Origin: Peribacillus frigoritolerans
GTDB lineage: Bacteria > Bacillota > Bacilli > Bacillales > Bacillaceae
Length of the DNA stretch: 64,000 nucleotides
Direction of reading: 5' to 3'
Assembly: GCF_004358755.1 (NCBI RefSeq)
Contig: NZ_SMZY01000006.1
Location: 95,966-159,965, forward strand
Below the pieces are notes generated by a model. That model was given only the letters and a program-made list of their open reading frames with translations. It was not told the origin of the DNA and searched no databases. This document shows, piece after piece, positions 32,672 through 41,998 of this stretch. The first letter of the stretch is position 1. The number at the start of each line of letters is the position of its first letter. Made by a program: the position numbers and the translations under genes.

Positions 32672-33605
32672 ATGGTTAGCCAGACACCAGGAAGAGGTAA
32701 TACCCTGGTAAAATTCATGTACATATTTTGTTTGATTGTATGGGGACTTAATTTTATTGCGGTAAAAATTCAAGGAACACCAGTAAGCTTGGAATTATCC
32801 TTAACTTATCGTTTAGTTATAACATCCTTTTTATTTTGGGTTCTTGTTTGGTTCCTTCGCCCAATGGGGAGACCAACAAGAAAAGATATTCCATCTGAAT
32901 AGTGTTTGGTATATGTAACTTTGCATTAAGCTATCTGTGCCTTTATTACGCTACAATTTTGAGTACGGCAGCAATCGTAACACTTGTTTTATCGTTAAAA
33001 GTGATTTTGACTCCGATAGCTCTCCAAATTTTTTTAAAAGAAAATTTATATTCAAGGTTTTTAATTGGAGGAACTCTAGGTGTATTGGGCGTATGTATTC
33101 TTATCTATCCACTTTAGAAAACTTTCAAGGGTTCAATGACATAAAAGGAATTATGATTGCTTTCCTAGGTACACTTCTAACGTCAGTTGGCGACGCCAGC
33201 TCGGCAAGAAATGCAAATCGAAAGGTTGATCCAATTTATGAAAATGCAATTGGATTTACAGTGGGCAGTTTATTGATGGGGGCAATTGTATTGTTCCAAG
33301 GACAAGAATTTATAATTCCAAGATCTGTATCATACTTATCTGCGTTGTTATATTTAACTCTGGTTGCTTCATTTGCGGCATGGTTATTTTATTTAAAGAT
33401 TGTAGAAAAAATTGGAGGAGCTCAAAGCGGCTATATGGTCGCTCTTTTCCCAGCTATTGGTGGAGTTGCCTCTGTTTTTATCGGTGAGTCAGATCCATCA
33501 TGGTATTTATTTGCTGGTTCCCTATTTAGCTGTATTGGCGCTGCTATTGCTTTAGGGTTTGGAAAAAGAAATCAGAATGTGAAGCTACCTGTCAGGATTA
33601 AGTAG
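32672..33605 (+). pseudogene. DMT/EamA transporter, two frameshifts
   Basis: Three overlapping frames make up one drug/metabolite transporter: FMYIFCLIVWGLNFIAVKIQ in 32672-32902, then FALSYLCLYYATILSTAAIV in the frame ending 33117, then DIKGIMIAFLGTLLTSVGDA and SGYMVALFPAIGGVASVFIG to 33605. About ten membrane segments and two EamA repeats are recoverable. Breaks lie near 32895 and 33110. Both are near short homopolymers, so sequencing error is possible, but two hits make real decay more likely. Confidence 0.82.
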
Positions 33606-33749
33606 GAAGGAATTCACTTATGTTATATCCGTGATTTAATTTCGGATGGATAAATTGGCGATGTGCAAGGATCTACGCTCGTGGGATCTGGCTTTGGTTG
33701 GGGAAACGTAACAGACCTTAACAATCAAATGGGGCAAAGAGCCATTTGA
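33606..33749. other. short remnant and hairpin between converging genes
   Basis: A frame without a start reads GDVQGSTLVGSGFGWGNVTD, probably an unidentified gene tail. It is followed by the hairpin AATCAAATGG (33723-33732) / CCATTTGATT (33742-33751), which can end both the DMT pseudogene and the converging APH gene. Confidence 0.45.
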
Positions 33750-34724
33750 TTATCCGAAGAGCTTCTTATAAAAATTTTCTCTACCTAAATTATCAAGATA
33801 GTCAATTTTTCGTTTTTCGAAAAAATCCTTTACATCACCTCTTTCAAAGTACCAAATACAGTCAATTAAAATTCCGAATTTCAGTAAATCAAATAAATGT
33901 ATTTTTTCAGATTCATTTAGAGGTCTACATTTAGAATATTCTAATACTACTGTCTTCGCATTACTAAAATCAAAGACATCGTCTTCTAAACTGAATTTAT
34001 CCCAAGTATCCCAATCAAAGGTAGTTTTAAACGGTTCTAACATACACATAAGGTCAAATGTTAAAAATGTATAATTGGCATCATCAAAGTCTATAAGAGC
34101 CTTGAATTCATCGTGATGATAAAGGATATTGGAGATATGAAAGTCACAATGACAAATACCCTTTGGTAAAGAGCTTGGAAGGACTAGCTGATTCAGTTGA
34201 TATCTGTACCACTTAAGTTTTTCTTGAGAATTTAATGTATTTATCTTTTCAGCACTTTCCTGAGCTAGCTTTTCACATTGTTCAACGTTGTAATTCAATC
34301 GATACTGTGTTAAATCAGATTTATACCCTTTAGTAATATTGTGTAATTCAGCAACTTTTTCTATGAGCTGTTTTTTTTGATTATTAGTGGGATTATCTAT
34401 ATGCTCACCCTCAATAAAACTAAATACAACATAAGGCTTATCATTATAGATACCAATGAAATGTCCATAATTATTACATAATGGAGTGGGACACGGATAT
34501 TTTTTCTCTTGTAAATAGTTTATTAAGTTAATTTCAAATAAAACAGATTCTGTTGTACGATTTTCATAATATCTAAAAACAAGTTTATTGGTTGTTGTCT
34601 TAATAAAAAAATTAGTCTGTACTGTACCCTTGGTAATTGGGTTAGAGTATACAAGTTCACCCAAGTTGTAATTTGAAAGAATGTTTTTAAAGTTATTTGA
34701 TGAAAAATTTGTTTTAACTGCCAT
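33750..34724 (-). CDS. APH-fold phosphotransferase 2 (homoserine-kinase-II-like)
   Basis: This encodes 324 residues. Visible: KGTVQTNFFIKTTTNKLVFR (nucleotide-binding loop and Lys strand), VVFSFIEGEHI (hinge), GICHCDFHISNILYH (Brenner motif HxDxxxxN) and ALIDFDDANYT (metal Asp). The PYVVFSFIEG and ICHCDFHISN style is nearest to the ThrB2/homoserine kinase branch of the APH superfamily. The real substrate is unknown. An AGGAGAAAT site lies before the ATG. Very AT-rich, single-gene unit. Confidence 0.83.
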   Translation of the reverse strand: MAVKTNFSSNNFKNILSNYNLGELVYSNPITKGTVQTNFFIKTTTNKLVFRYYENRTTESVLFEINLINYLQEKKYPCPTPLCNNYGHFIGIYNDKPYVVFSFIEGEHIDNPTNNQKKQLIEKVAELHNITKGYKSDLTQYRLNYNVEQCEKLAQESAEKINTLNSQEKLKWYRYQLNQLVLPSSLPKGICHCDFHISNILYHHDEFKALIDFDDANYTFLTFDLMCMLEPFKTTFDWDTWDKFSLEDDVFDFSNAKTVVLEYSKCRPLNESEKIHLFDLLKFGILIDCIWYFERGDVKDFFEKRKIDYLDNLGRENFYKKLFG

Positions 34725-34954
34725 CGCTTATTTCTCCTAATGAGATTAATTTCTGTTACTATGCTACCTACGTAAATGTTATAAAATGAAGTTTAGTTAT
34801 CTATCAGGGACAAATGACAATGATTTATCTTATCTTACTATTATATAGCTCAAATGTATTGATTAGGTACATTGTACACCCATAAAGATGATTTATTCCT
34901 TTCCTTTATAGACATTCTTGTTATACTAACATTTTTCTATATTTGCATACAGAA

Positions 34955-35010
34955 AAGCTGCCTTAAAGACAGCACTAATCTTCAGCTTATGCACCCTTTA
35001 ATGGAATAAG
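34955..35010 (-). repeat. terminator-like dispersed repeat copy
   Basis: The minus strand reads CTTATTCCATTAAAGGGTGC, then a GCTGTC/GGCAGC hairpin and TTTTC. It lies between the APH genes 2 and 3, on the strand of both. Confidence 0.7.
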
Positions 35011-35055
35011 AATAAGCTTCTATTAAATTGTTTAGTTCAACAAATATGTTTAATG

Positions 35056-35089
35056 AAAACAGCTATAAGCCCCCTTAACTGAATAATAA
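35056..35089 (-). repeat. partial dispersed repeat copy
   Basis: The minus strand reads TTATTATTCAGTTAAGGGGG, then CTTATAGCTGTTTTC. It lies 32 bases 3' of APH gene 3. Together with the copy at 34955 it accounts for the structure in the 396-base gap. Confidence 0.65.
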
Positions 35090-35120
35090 ATATCTAATCA
35101 ATCGAATTTGTAATTGAATA

Positions 35121-36014
35121 TTATTTTTTTGTTTTTTCTGATTCGTAATCATCCATGATAATTTTAATAATATTATATGATTCATCTGCAATTGCTTTGT
35201 TAGAATTTTTATTACCATTGTATGTTATTAAAGCCTTCCATACAGCCCATCCTCTTGCTCTGTTCCATGTTCCTTCGTTCATATTTAATACATTCTTGAA
35301 TATCTTTCTACTATGATCATCAAAAAATGTCCATGCCATAGCAGCATCACAAGAAGGGTCTCCTACACCCAATATTCCGAAATCAATAACCGCACAAAGC
35401 TTTCCATCTTTAACCAGTATATTTCCTGGTGCAATATCACCATGAACCCAAACTGGATCTGAATCCCATTTAGAATCTAATGCCAGTTCCCAAATTTCTT
35501 TCAAGCATTGTTCATTAAAAGAATCTTTATTATTATCAATTGCATCTCTAGTCTCTTCATCGTATACAGATATAGGTCCACCTCTATAAAAATTATGCTT
35601 TCCAGCTAATGGACCTCCACTAGCATCAATAGACTGTAATTTAATTAAAAATGTCCCCAAGTCTCTTGCAAATTGATTAAGATCATTAATTTTCTTAAGA
35701 GACAATGTCTCTCCCTCTAACCACTTGTTGATAGACCAAGACCAGGGATATTCTTCACTAGGATTACCTTTAGCTAAGGGTGTAGATATTGGTAAAGAAA
35801 GGTCTTTAGCTAATATTGGTAGCCATCTTAATTCTTTCTCCACTTGAGTAGCATAGGATGCTGCACATGGTAACCTTACACTCATATGATCACCTAAATG
35901 AAAGGTTCTATTATCATTACCACTAAATTTGACAGCACTGATATCTAAATCAGACCATTCTGGAAATTGTTCATTTATTAATTTAATAACTAAATCGACG
36001 TTGATATTATGCAT
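35121..36014 (-). CDS. APH-fold phosphotransferase 3
   Basis: This encodes 297 residues with TTGGAGG upstream of the ATG. Motifs: GNDNRTFHLGDHMSVRLP (phosphate loop and catalytic Lys replaced by an Arg-containing strand), WSINKWLEGET (hinge), VWVHGDIAPGNILV (Brenner motif), CAVIDFGILGVGDPSCDAA (metal Asp and the conserved GDPxxD). This branch is common in Bacillus and annotated as aminoglycoside phosphotransferase family, with few members tested. It cannot be called a resistance gene from sequence alone. Confidence 0.85.
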   Translation of the reverse strand: MHNINVDLVIKLINEQFPEWSDLDISAVKFSGNDNRTFHLGDHMSVRLPCAASYATQVEKELRWLPILAKDLSLPISTPLAKGNPSEEYPWSWSINKWLEGETLSLKKINDLNQFARDLGTFLIKLQSIDASGGPLAGKHNFYRGGPISVYDEETRDAIDNNKDSFNEQCLKEIWELALDSKWDSDPVWVHGDIAPGNILVKDGKLCAVIDFGILGVGDPSCDAAMAWTFFDDHSRKIFKNVLNMNEGTWNRARGWAVWKALITYNGNKNSNKAIADESYNIIKIIMDDYESEKTKK

Positions 36015-36228
36015 TAAATACCTCCAAAATATTAATTATCAATAATCCACAGCCTTTTAACCCTTTAGTCTTTTTGACAATCCAGATACATCTTGAATAA
36101 TTATCCAGACATAGAGTCAGCTCCATGCCCTGTTCTTATACTCTTCGCCAACCACTCATTGACCTGCCTTATTTTGAAAACCTACGGAACACAACAATTT
36201 TTGCGAACACTTAATAAAAAAAAGTAAA

Positions 36229-36255
36229 GGAACCAGAGCGATTAATTCTGGTTCC
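36229..36255 (-). terminator. terminator of the mannoside operon
   Basis: GGAACCAGA (36229-36237) pairs with TCTGGTTCC (36247-36255). On the minus strand it is followed by TTTACTTTTTTTT. It lies 32 bases after the manA-like stop. Confidence 0.9.
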
Positions 36256-36286
36256 ATTTATCAATCTTCGACAACATTTGTAATGC

Positions 36287-37231
36287 TTACGGATGGGAAA
36301 CAATCAATTCACAATCCCCATCTAATTCAAATTCTCCTAATCCCACTGGAATTATGAAATGTGTTCCTTTATTAAGAGAATATTTCTCACCATTGTGAAC
36401 TAGGGTTCCGTCACCCTTGATCACACTTAGAAGCATATATTGATCATTAAATGAAAGAGTAACCTTCCCTTCTATGTCCCACTTGTACACTGAGAAAAAT
36501 TCTGATTCTATAAACGTGGTAGTCGTCATATTCTCATGCTTCTGAACTTTAGGCGCAACCCCAGAGTCGTGATGTGGCACAGTTGTCACATCAATCGCTT
36601 TTTCTAAATGAAGATCTCGCAATTTGCCCTCTGTATCTCTACGATTGTAATCGTACACTCTGTAGGTTGTGTCAGAGCTTTGCTGTGTTTCTAATACAAG
36701 AGTGCCTTCACATAATGCATGGATAGTTCCGCTTGGTACATAGAAAAAATCACCAGGCTTGATTTTCACTCTGCCCAGTAGTACGTTCCAATTACCTAAA
36801 TTAATTTGTTGGATTAATTCTTCTTTTGTTTTTGCATTGTGGCCGAAGATCATGTCGGCTCCTTCTTTGCAGTCAAGGATATACCAGCATTCTGTTTTAC
36901 CAAGTTCTCCACTTTCGTGTTCCTTAGCATAGGAATCCTCTGGATGGACCTGAACGGATAAATCCATGTTTGCATCCAATATCTTCGTCAATAGCGGAAA
37001 AACTTCTTCCTTCGGGTTACCAAAAAGCTCTGGGTTCTCACGCCATAGCTCGTCCAACGCCATGCCAGCATATGGACCATTTTCTATGATAGAAGGTCCA
37101 TTTGGATGAGCGGAAATTGCCCAGCATTCCCCTGTTTTATTATTTGGAATATCGTAATCAAATTCTGTTTGTAAGGCTGTTCCACCCCAAATTCGTTCTT
37201 TAAAAACTGGTTTTAAAAATAAAGGTTGCAC
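36287..37231 (-). CDS. manA: mannose-6-phosphate isomerase, class I
   Basis: This encodes 314 residues from a GTG (37231) with AGGAGGAAT upstream. It interconverts mannose 6-phosphate and fructose 6-phosphate in the cytoplasm. Zinc ligands of the cupin are visible in LSVQVHPEDSYA (Gln, His) and KTECWYIL (Glu); the later His is in SGTIHALCEGT. The length is typical of Firmicute ManA/GmuF. It is the last gene of the mannoside operon and supplies the final step into glycolysis. Confidence 0.93.
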   Translation of the reverse strand: MQPLFLKPVFKERIWGGTALQTEFDYDIPNNKTGECWAISAHPNGPSIIENGPYAGMALDELWRENPELFGNPKEEVFPLLTKILDANMDLSVQVHPEDSYAKEHESGELGKTECWYILDCKEGADMIFGHNAKTKEELIQQINLGNWNVLLGRVKIKPGDFFYVPSGTIHALCEGTLVLETQQSSDTTYRVYDYNRRDTEGKLRDLHLEKAIDVTTVPHHDSGVAPKVQKHENMTTTTFIESEFFSVYKWDIEGKVTLSFNDQYMLLSVIKGDGTLVHNGEKYSLNKGTHFIIPVGLGEFELDGDCELIVSHP

Positions 37232-37253
37232 TTTAATTCCTCCTGAAGTAGTT

Positions 37254-38126
37254 TTAACTTTGGTTTTCCATTAGAAATGCTCGATGTGCAAGCATAAGGG
37301 CTCCAGTAATTCCTGCATTATCCCCTAAACCTGGACGAACAATATACTCAGAAAGCTCAGGTAAAACAACATACTCGTTAACTAGTTCTTTTAAATACTT
37401 GTAAATATTAGTGAATACTTGCTCCTGGTTCATGACTCCCCCACCAAGAATAATCCTTTTTGGTGATAAAATTAAAAGATACTGCATGAGAGCTTGGGCA
37501 ATATAGTAGCCTTCCAATTCCCAAACTTCCATCCGATCAACAAGGTTAACACCTTTGTCCCCCCACCGAGCTTCAATAGCAGGTCCGGCAGCAAGACCTT
37601 CTAAGCAATCGTGATGATAAGGGCACTTTCCTTGATACTTATCATCCGGATGACGCCTCACAAGGATATGTCCCATTTCAGGGTGCGAAAGCCCTTGAAG
37701 TAGTTCCCCCTGAACAATAGCTCCTGCTCCAATTCCTGTACCAACGGTAATGTACAAGCAGCTGTCCAATCCTTTAGCAGCGCCAAAGGTTGCTTCTCCC
37801 AAGGCTGCAGCATTAACGTCTGTATTGAATCCAATTGGAACAGAAAATGAGTCTTTTAATGCTTGCACAAAAGGATAATCTTTCCACGCCGATTTAGGCG
37901 TCGACGTAATATATCCGTAAGTAGAACTATCTCGGTTTACATCGATTGGCCCAAATGAACCAATCCCAATCGCTTTAACAGGATATTTATTAAAAAAGTC
38001 ATACACCTTTGGCATAGTTTCCGCTGGTACAGTGGTAGAAACCTGAATTCGATCTGAAATTTTACCATTTTCATCACCAACAGCACAAACAAACTTTGTC
38101 CCACCTGCTTCGATTGCTCCTAACAT
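37254..38126 (-). CDS. ROK family sugar kinase (fructokinase/mannokinase-like)
   Basis: This encodes 290 residues from the ATG at 38126, which has GGAGGGA upstream. ROK kinases phosphorylate free hexoses with ATP. Seen: GAIEAGGTKFVCAVGDENG (phosphate loop), VGTGIGAGAIVQGELL, and the zinc motif of GmuE/ScrK-type enzymes HPDDKYQGKCPYHHDCLEGL. It probably turns mannose (or fructose) into the 6-phosphate, feeding the ManA enzyme downstream. Confidence 0.9.
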   Translation of the reverse strand: MLGAIEAGGTKFVCAVGDENGKISDRIQVSTTVPAETMPKVYDFFNKYPVKAIGIGSFGPIDVNRDSSTYGYITSTPKSAWKDYPFVQALKDSFSVPIGFNTDVNAAALGEATFGAAKGLDSCLYITVGTGIGAGAIVQGELLQGLSHPEMGHILVRRHPDDKYQGKCPYHHDCLEGLAAGPAIEARWGDKGVNLVDRMEVWELEGYYIAQALMQYLLILSPKRIILGGGVMNQEQVFTNIYKYLKELVNEYVVLPELSEYIVRPGLGDNAGITGALMLAHRAFLMENQS

Positions 38127-38288
38127 ACTCAAATCCCTCCAAATGAAAATATATCCTATTATACTTCCAGATTTCCTTTTTTCTACGTTTCACTAGAACT
38201 AACCACGAGCCCCTTTTTAGGTTTTTTCCAGATAAAATATAGTGATGGAATCAGACTTGAAAATTTGAAACATCCTTTTAAACTCCTT

Positions 38289-38327
38289 TTGCAGTAGAGT
38301 CGGCTCTTTAGGCCGACAACTTCTGCA
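38289..38327 (-). terminator. intra-operon hairpin
   Basis: Nested pairs TTGCAG/CTGCAA (38289-38294, 38322-38327) and GTCGGC/GCCGAC (38299-38304, 38312-38317) lie directly after the dehydrogenase stop. On the minus strand AAAAGG follows and no T run, so partial termination or RNA processing is more likely than a full stop. The 196-base gap to the ROK gene contains no other gene. Confidence 0.6.
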
Positions 38328-38328
38328 A

Positions 38329-39321
38329 CTAGTGGTTAATGATCGCTTTTGAAACATTAAGATTTGGGAAGTTAGCCATTTCTTCTGAAACCTCTTCAAT
38401 TGTAAAACGATGAGAAATAAGCGACCCGACATCCACCACTTTTTTCGCAATAAGTGAAATAGCTTCTTCGTGCGTAAATGGGTTCACGAACGAGCCCATT
38501 ATGGAAAGCTCCTTTGAAAAAATGTCAAATGGCGAAACCGAAATCATTGTATTCGGTGCAGAAACCCCAAAAAGTAACACTTGGCCGCCCTTTGCTGCTG
38601 ATTTGACAGCCAATTCCATGCTCTCACGTCTGCCCACACATTCAATTACCACGTCTGCCTCTAACTTTCCAGCATTCATTGGATGGATCACTTCATCGGC
38701 ACCCAACTCATATAGAAGCTCCCTTTTATAATCAGCAGGTTCACTTATTATGATGGATTGAACATTTTGCTGTTTCACCAATTGTAAAAATAATTGTCCA
38801 ATAAAACCTCCACCAATAAGAAGTACCTTACTTAAGGATGACAAGTGAATTTTCTTAAAACCATGTAAAACACAGCCTAATGGCTCAACAAGAGCAGCCT
38901 CTTCAAACGTCATATTGTCTGGAATCTTATAACAATTAGCTCCTGGTACAACACAATACTCTCCCATTCCACCATCTCTTGTTACACCTATTGCCTGAAG
39001 ATGATTACATAAATGAGCGCGGTTGCTGCGACAATACTCACATGTCCCGCAATAAATGTTCGGATCAATAGAAACACGGTCGCCTTTTTGCAAGAAAGAT
39101 ACTTCTGTACCTACCTCATCCACTTCTCCAGCTAATTCGTGCCCAAGAACGATCGGTGGATTGACTTCAGCAGAACCAGGATGGCCATGGTAGATATGCT
39201 GATCTGTTCCACAAATACCGCAGCTTTTTACTCTTACGATTACCTCTTTTGGGGATGGTGATCGATAGTTCCAATCCATCACTTTTATTTGCTTTGTTCC
39301 TTGTAAAACCGCTGCTTTCAT
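38329..39321 (-). CDS. zinc-dependent alcohol/polyol dehydrogenase
   Basis: This encodes 330 residues of the medium-chain dehydrogenase family. Catalytic zinc ligands: CGICGTDQHIYHG (Cys) and GHELAGEVDEVG (His, Glu). Structural zinc Cys cluster: CGTCEYCRSNRAHLC. NAD(P) loop: LLIGGGFIGQLFLQL. Like sorbitol dehydrogenases, it may oxidise a polyol or sugar produced from mannosides (for example a mannosyl-polyol aglycone). The start overlaps the beta-mannosidase stop by 4 bases. Confidence 0.9.
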   Translation of the reverse strand: MKAAVLQGTKQIKVMDWNYRSPSPKEVIVRVKSCGICGTDQHIYHGHPGSAEVNPPIVLGHELAGEVDEVGTEVSFLQKGDRVSIDPNIYCGTCEYCRSNRAHLCNHLQAIGVTRDGGMGEYCVVPGANCYKIPDNMTFEEAALVEPLGCVLHGFKKIHLSSLSKVLLIGGGFIGQLFLQLVKQQNVQSIIISEPADYKRELLYELGADEVIHPMNAGKLEADVVIECVGRRESMELAVKSAAKGGQVLLFGVSAPNTMISVSPFDIFSKELSIMGSFVNPFTHEEAISLIAKKVVDVGSLISHRFTIEEVSEEMANFPNLNVSKAIINH

Positions 39322-41840
39322 AATAACGGCCCCTTTGGTTTCACACTATTAATAGCCTTGACTCTCAAAGTCTCCCAAGGTATTTCTTTTCCCTCTGCCT
39401 GCGAGACCCTAAGAGTTCTGCTCTCATGTGGAAGTAGGTCAAAGAAATTATCCTCGATTACCAATTGTTCCATATCCACTTCAATCGTTACCATCCGTGC
39501 TAGCACATTTGTGGAAACAGTCAACTCATTTTTCTCTTGGTCTATGGTGACTGTTAATTCTGAATCACCTAGTTTCAAATCCTTTTGATCGCGGAAATAA
39601 TAGATGTTTTCATTGGTTTTATCATTCTTTGAGCGGATGACGAAAACAGCTTCATCTGGTTGAAGTCTGCCTAAAGCATCCTGTTCCAAAACTGCTGCCA
39701 CTTGTTTCGACACATTTGGCTCAATTGAAACCATCCATTGCTTTGAAAATACTTTTTCTCCATTAAATTGATAAACAGCCAGCTCAATTTCGTCCTGATA
39801 GGTTTCTAAGCGATCATTAACAATCCAAATAGATAAATCTTTCCCTGGGATATAATCCGCCGTCAATAGAACTGGGCTGTAGAATTTTCTAGCATAATGA
39901 TAGGAAGCCTTTGGCAATAAATAATAGTCGATGACCGACCAGCTTGTACCAGGCCAGCAGTCGTTAAGCTGCCAAAATAGCGCGCCGCTTGTATGTGGTT
40001 TATTCCGTCGATAATGTTCTATTCCATATTTCAATCCTTCTGCCTGCGTTAACATCGAAAAAGCAATGTATTCATCTAAATCCTTCGGAGCTCCTGTATA
40101 TCCTTCCATTAACAAAATTCCTTTTGGATGATGGATATCTTTATTGCGGTACGCCATTTCTTCGCTTCCCCAGAAAAATTGATCCTTAGGGATGTTTCGC
40201 TCTAATGTATAGCGATTGGAAGAAGCGTGCATACCAAATTCACTTGCAAAGGTTGTGGTATCATTTTTAAAATGTTTAAACGACAACCCTTCGATACTGT
40301 AATCCACCGTCTGCGGCTCACCAAATGTTCTCGGCTCAATATTACCATGCCAAACTTGCCAATTATGGGTATCTCCCTGGTCTCTAGAGTTGTGGTCATT
40401 TCCTCCAAATGGGGAACTTGGCCAAAACAAGCGAGTTGGATCGAGTTCTTCTAACAATTCCGGCATTAATTCATGATAGATTTTTTCACCGTAAAAAGGA
40501 TGTTGAATTTCCCCTGACGAAAACAACGCTTCATACAGCCAGTCATTTTCATTGTTACCGCACCATAAAGCCAAGCTAGGATGATTCCGAAGCTTTTTAA
40601 CAACATGAATAATTTCCTCTTTGACATTAGCCATAAAGTTCATGTTGTAATCGGGATAAAGAGCACATGAAAACATAAAATCCTGCCAGACTAAAATGCC
40701 AAGTCGATTACACTCGTTATAAAACACATCTTTTTCATAGATGCCGCCGCCCCATACGCGAAGCATATTCATATTCGCGTCTTTGGACATCTTGATTAAA
40801 TGCTTATAACGAGAATCCGGGACTGCTCCAATAAAACTATCAATCGGAATCCAATTAGCGCCTTTAGCAAATACCTTTTCTCCATTTAAAACAAAGGTAA
40901 AACAATGATTTCCTTCTTCATCTTTACGAAGCACTTCAATGGTTCTAATGCCGAACTCTTCTTGTCTATCATCAACTTTCACACCATCTGCAAACAACTC
41001 AACAGTTAGTAGATAAAGATGAGGCGTCCCAATGTCATGTGTCCACCATAGCTTAGGATTTTCCACTTCCAATACAGCTGTTGCTTTTTTGCGATCCACT
41101 CTAACTTTAGTTGCAAACCTTTCATCCCCATACGAAAGGTTTACATAGACTTCATAATCTTTTTCTCTCCTAAATGAATTGATTTCTAGATCCACTTCGA
41201 CAATCGCTCTGTCTTGTGATATAAATTTCGTTTTCGCAAACACATTATCGATTTTGGCAAAGGGTCTTTTCTTTAAATGAACATCTTTCCAAATCCCTGC
41301 AGCAACCAAGCGCGGGCCCCAGTCCCAGCCATAGTGGCTTTGAGCTTTTCGTGTCCATATCCGTTTCTTGCTAAATCCTGACCAGTAATATTGGACCTTA
41401 TCTTTTACATGAACATGTACTGGATCAAATTTTATGGCCAGAAAATTTTTCCCTCTCTTTAGTTCCCTTGCCACTTCAAAGGTGTGACTAATAAACATAT
41501 TTTCTGTTGAACCTAGCTCCACACCGTTTAAATAAACCGTAGCAAACGTATCAAGTCCATCGAAAATCAACTCATAGCGGTCGTCTTTCGAAACATCATC
41601 ATAGAACTCAAAAGTGTTGCGATACCACCACACCTTTTCTTCTACCCACTGACATTTGAGATCATTATGTCCGTAAAAAGGGTCCTCAATCAATTTTCGG
41701 TCTATTAAGGTTGAATGAACATCACCAGGTACAGATGCTGTCATCCAAAAATAATCAATATATTCAGGAGAAGCCACTTCCAGGTCACGAAAAGTCCCCA
41801 CATCAAATTGTCTTATTTTCCAGTTTTCATTTATTTTCAT
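39318..41840 (-). CDS. GH2 beta-mannosidase
   Basis: This encodes 840 residues, standard for bacterial GH2 beta-mannosidases. Order: sugar-binding fold (about 20-190, with QYYWSGFSKKRIWTRKAQSH), Ig-like domain, TIM barrel with the acid/base Glu in LALWCGNNENDW (about 435) and nucleophile in ASEFGMHASS (about 535), then C-terminal Ig-like parts. No signal peptide, so it hydrolyses imported oligosaccharides inside the cell. A good AGGTGA ribosome site precedes the ATG. A structured 102-base element (41883-41984) lies between it and the GH130 gene. Confidence 0.93.
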   Translation of the reverse strand: MKINENWKIRQFDVGTFRDLEVASPEYIDYFWMTASVPGDVHSTLIDRKLIEDPFYGHNDLKCQWVEEKVWWYRNTFEFYDDVSKDDRYELIFDGLDTFATVYLNGVELGSTENMFISHTFEVARELKRGKNFLAIKFDPVHVHVKDKVQYYWSGFSKKRIWTRKAQSHYGWDWGPRLVAAGIWKDVHLKKRPFAKIDNVFAKTKFISQDRAIVEVDLEINSFRREKDYEVYVNLSYGDERFATKVRVDRKKATAVLEVENPKLWWTHDIGTPHLYLLTVELFADGVKVDDRQEEFGIRTIEVLRKDEEGNHCFTFVLNGEKVFAKGANWIPIDSFIGAVPDSRYKHLIKMSKDANMNMLRVWGGGIYEKDVFYNECNRLGILVWQDFMFSCALYPDYNMNFMANVKEEIIHVVKKLRNHPSLALWCGNNENDWLYEALFSSGEIQHPFYGEKIYHELMPELLEELDPTRLFWPSSPFGGNDHNSRDQGDTHNWQVWHGNIEPRTFGEPQTVDYSIEGLSFKHFKNDTTTFASEFGMHASSNRYTLERNIPKDQFFWGSEEMAYRNKDIHHPKGILLMEGYTGAPKDLDEYIAFSMLTQAEGLKYGIEHYRRNKPHTSGALFWQLNDCWPGTSWSVIDYYLLPKASYHYARKFYSPVLLTADYIPGKDLSIWIVNDRLETYQDEIELAVYQFNGEKVFSKQWMVSIEPNVSKQVAAVLEQDALGRLQPDEAVFVIRSKNDKTNENIYYFRDQKDLKLGDSELTVTIDQEKNELTVSTNVLARMVTIEVDMEQLVIEDNFFDLLPHESRTLRVSQAEGKEIPWETLRVKAINSVKPKGPLL

Positions 41841-41882
41841 AGGAACGTCACCTGCCTTGTTAATTTACATCTAAAATAAAAG

Positions 41883-41984
41883 GAGGATGTCTCAATAAGG
41901 CACAACTCCTCACCATTCACAATATAGTGGTATTTCAGTATATTGTGTGTTGAGGGGTATGTCCCTTTGCTTTGAGTCATCCTC
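41883..41984. repeat. MITE-like inverted-repeat element inside the operon
   Basis: The 102-base block has outer ends GAGGATG (41883-41889) / CATCCTC (41978-41984), then CTCAA / TTGAG, and an inner core CCTCA...CACAATATA / TATATTGTG...TGAGG (core about 41909-41954). The near-symmetry over its whole length with no coding sequence is typical of a miniature inverted-repeat element derived from an insertion sequence. A flanking target duplication was not found. Confidence 0.65.
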
Positions 41985-41998
41985 ACAACAAAAGCTCA

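Noticed and set aside
38217..38450. 77-residue frame between the ROK and dehydrogenase genes
   Set aside because: It is a shifted frame over the dehydrogenase 3' end plus the intra-operon hairpin; no ribosome site.
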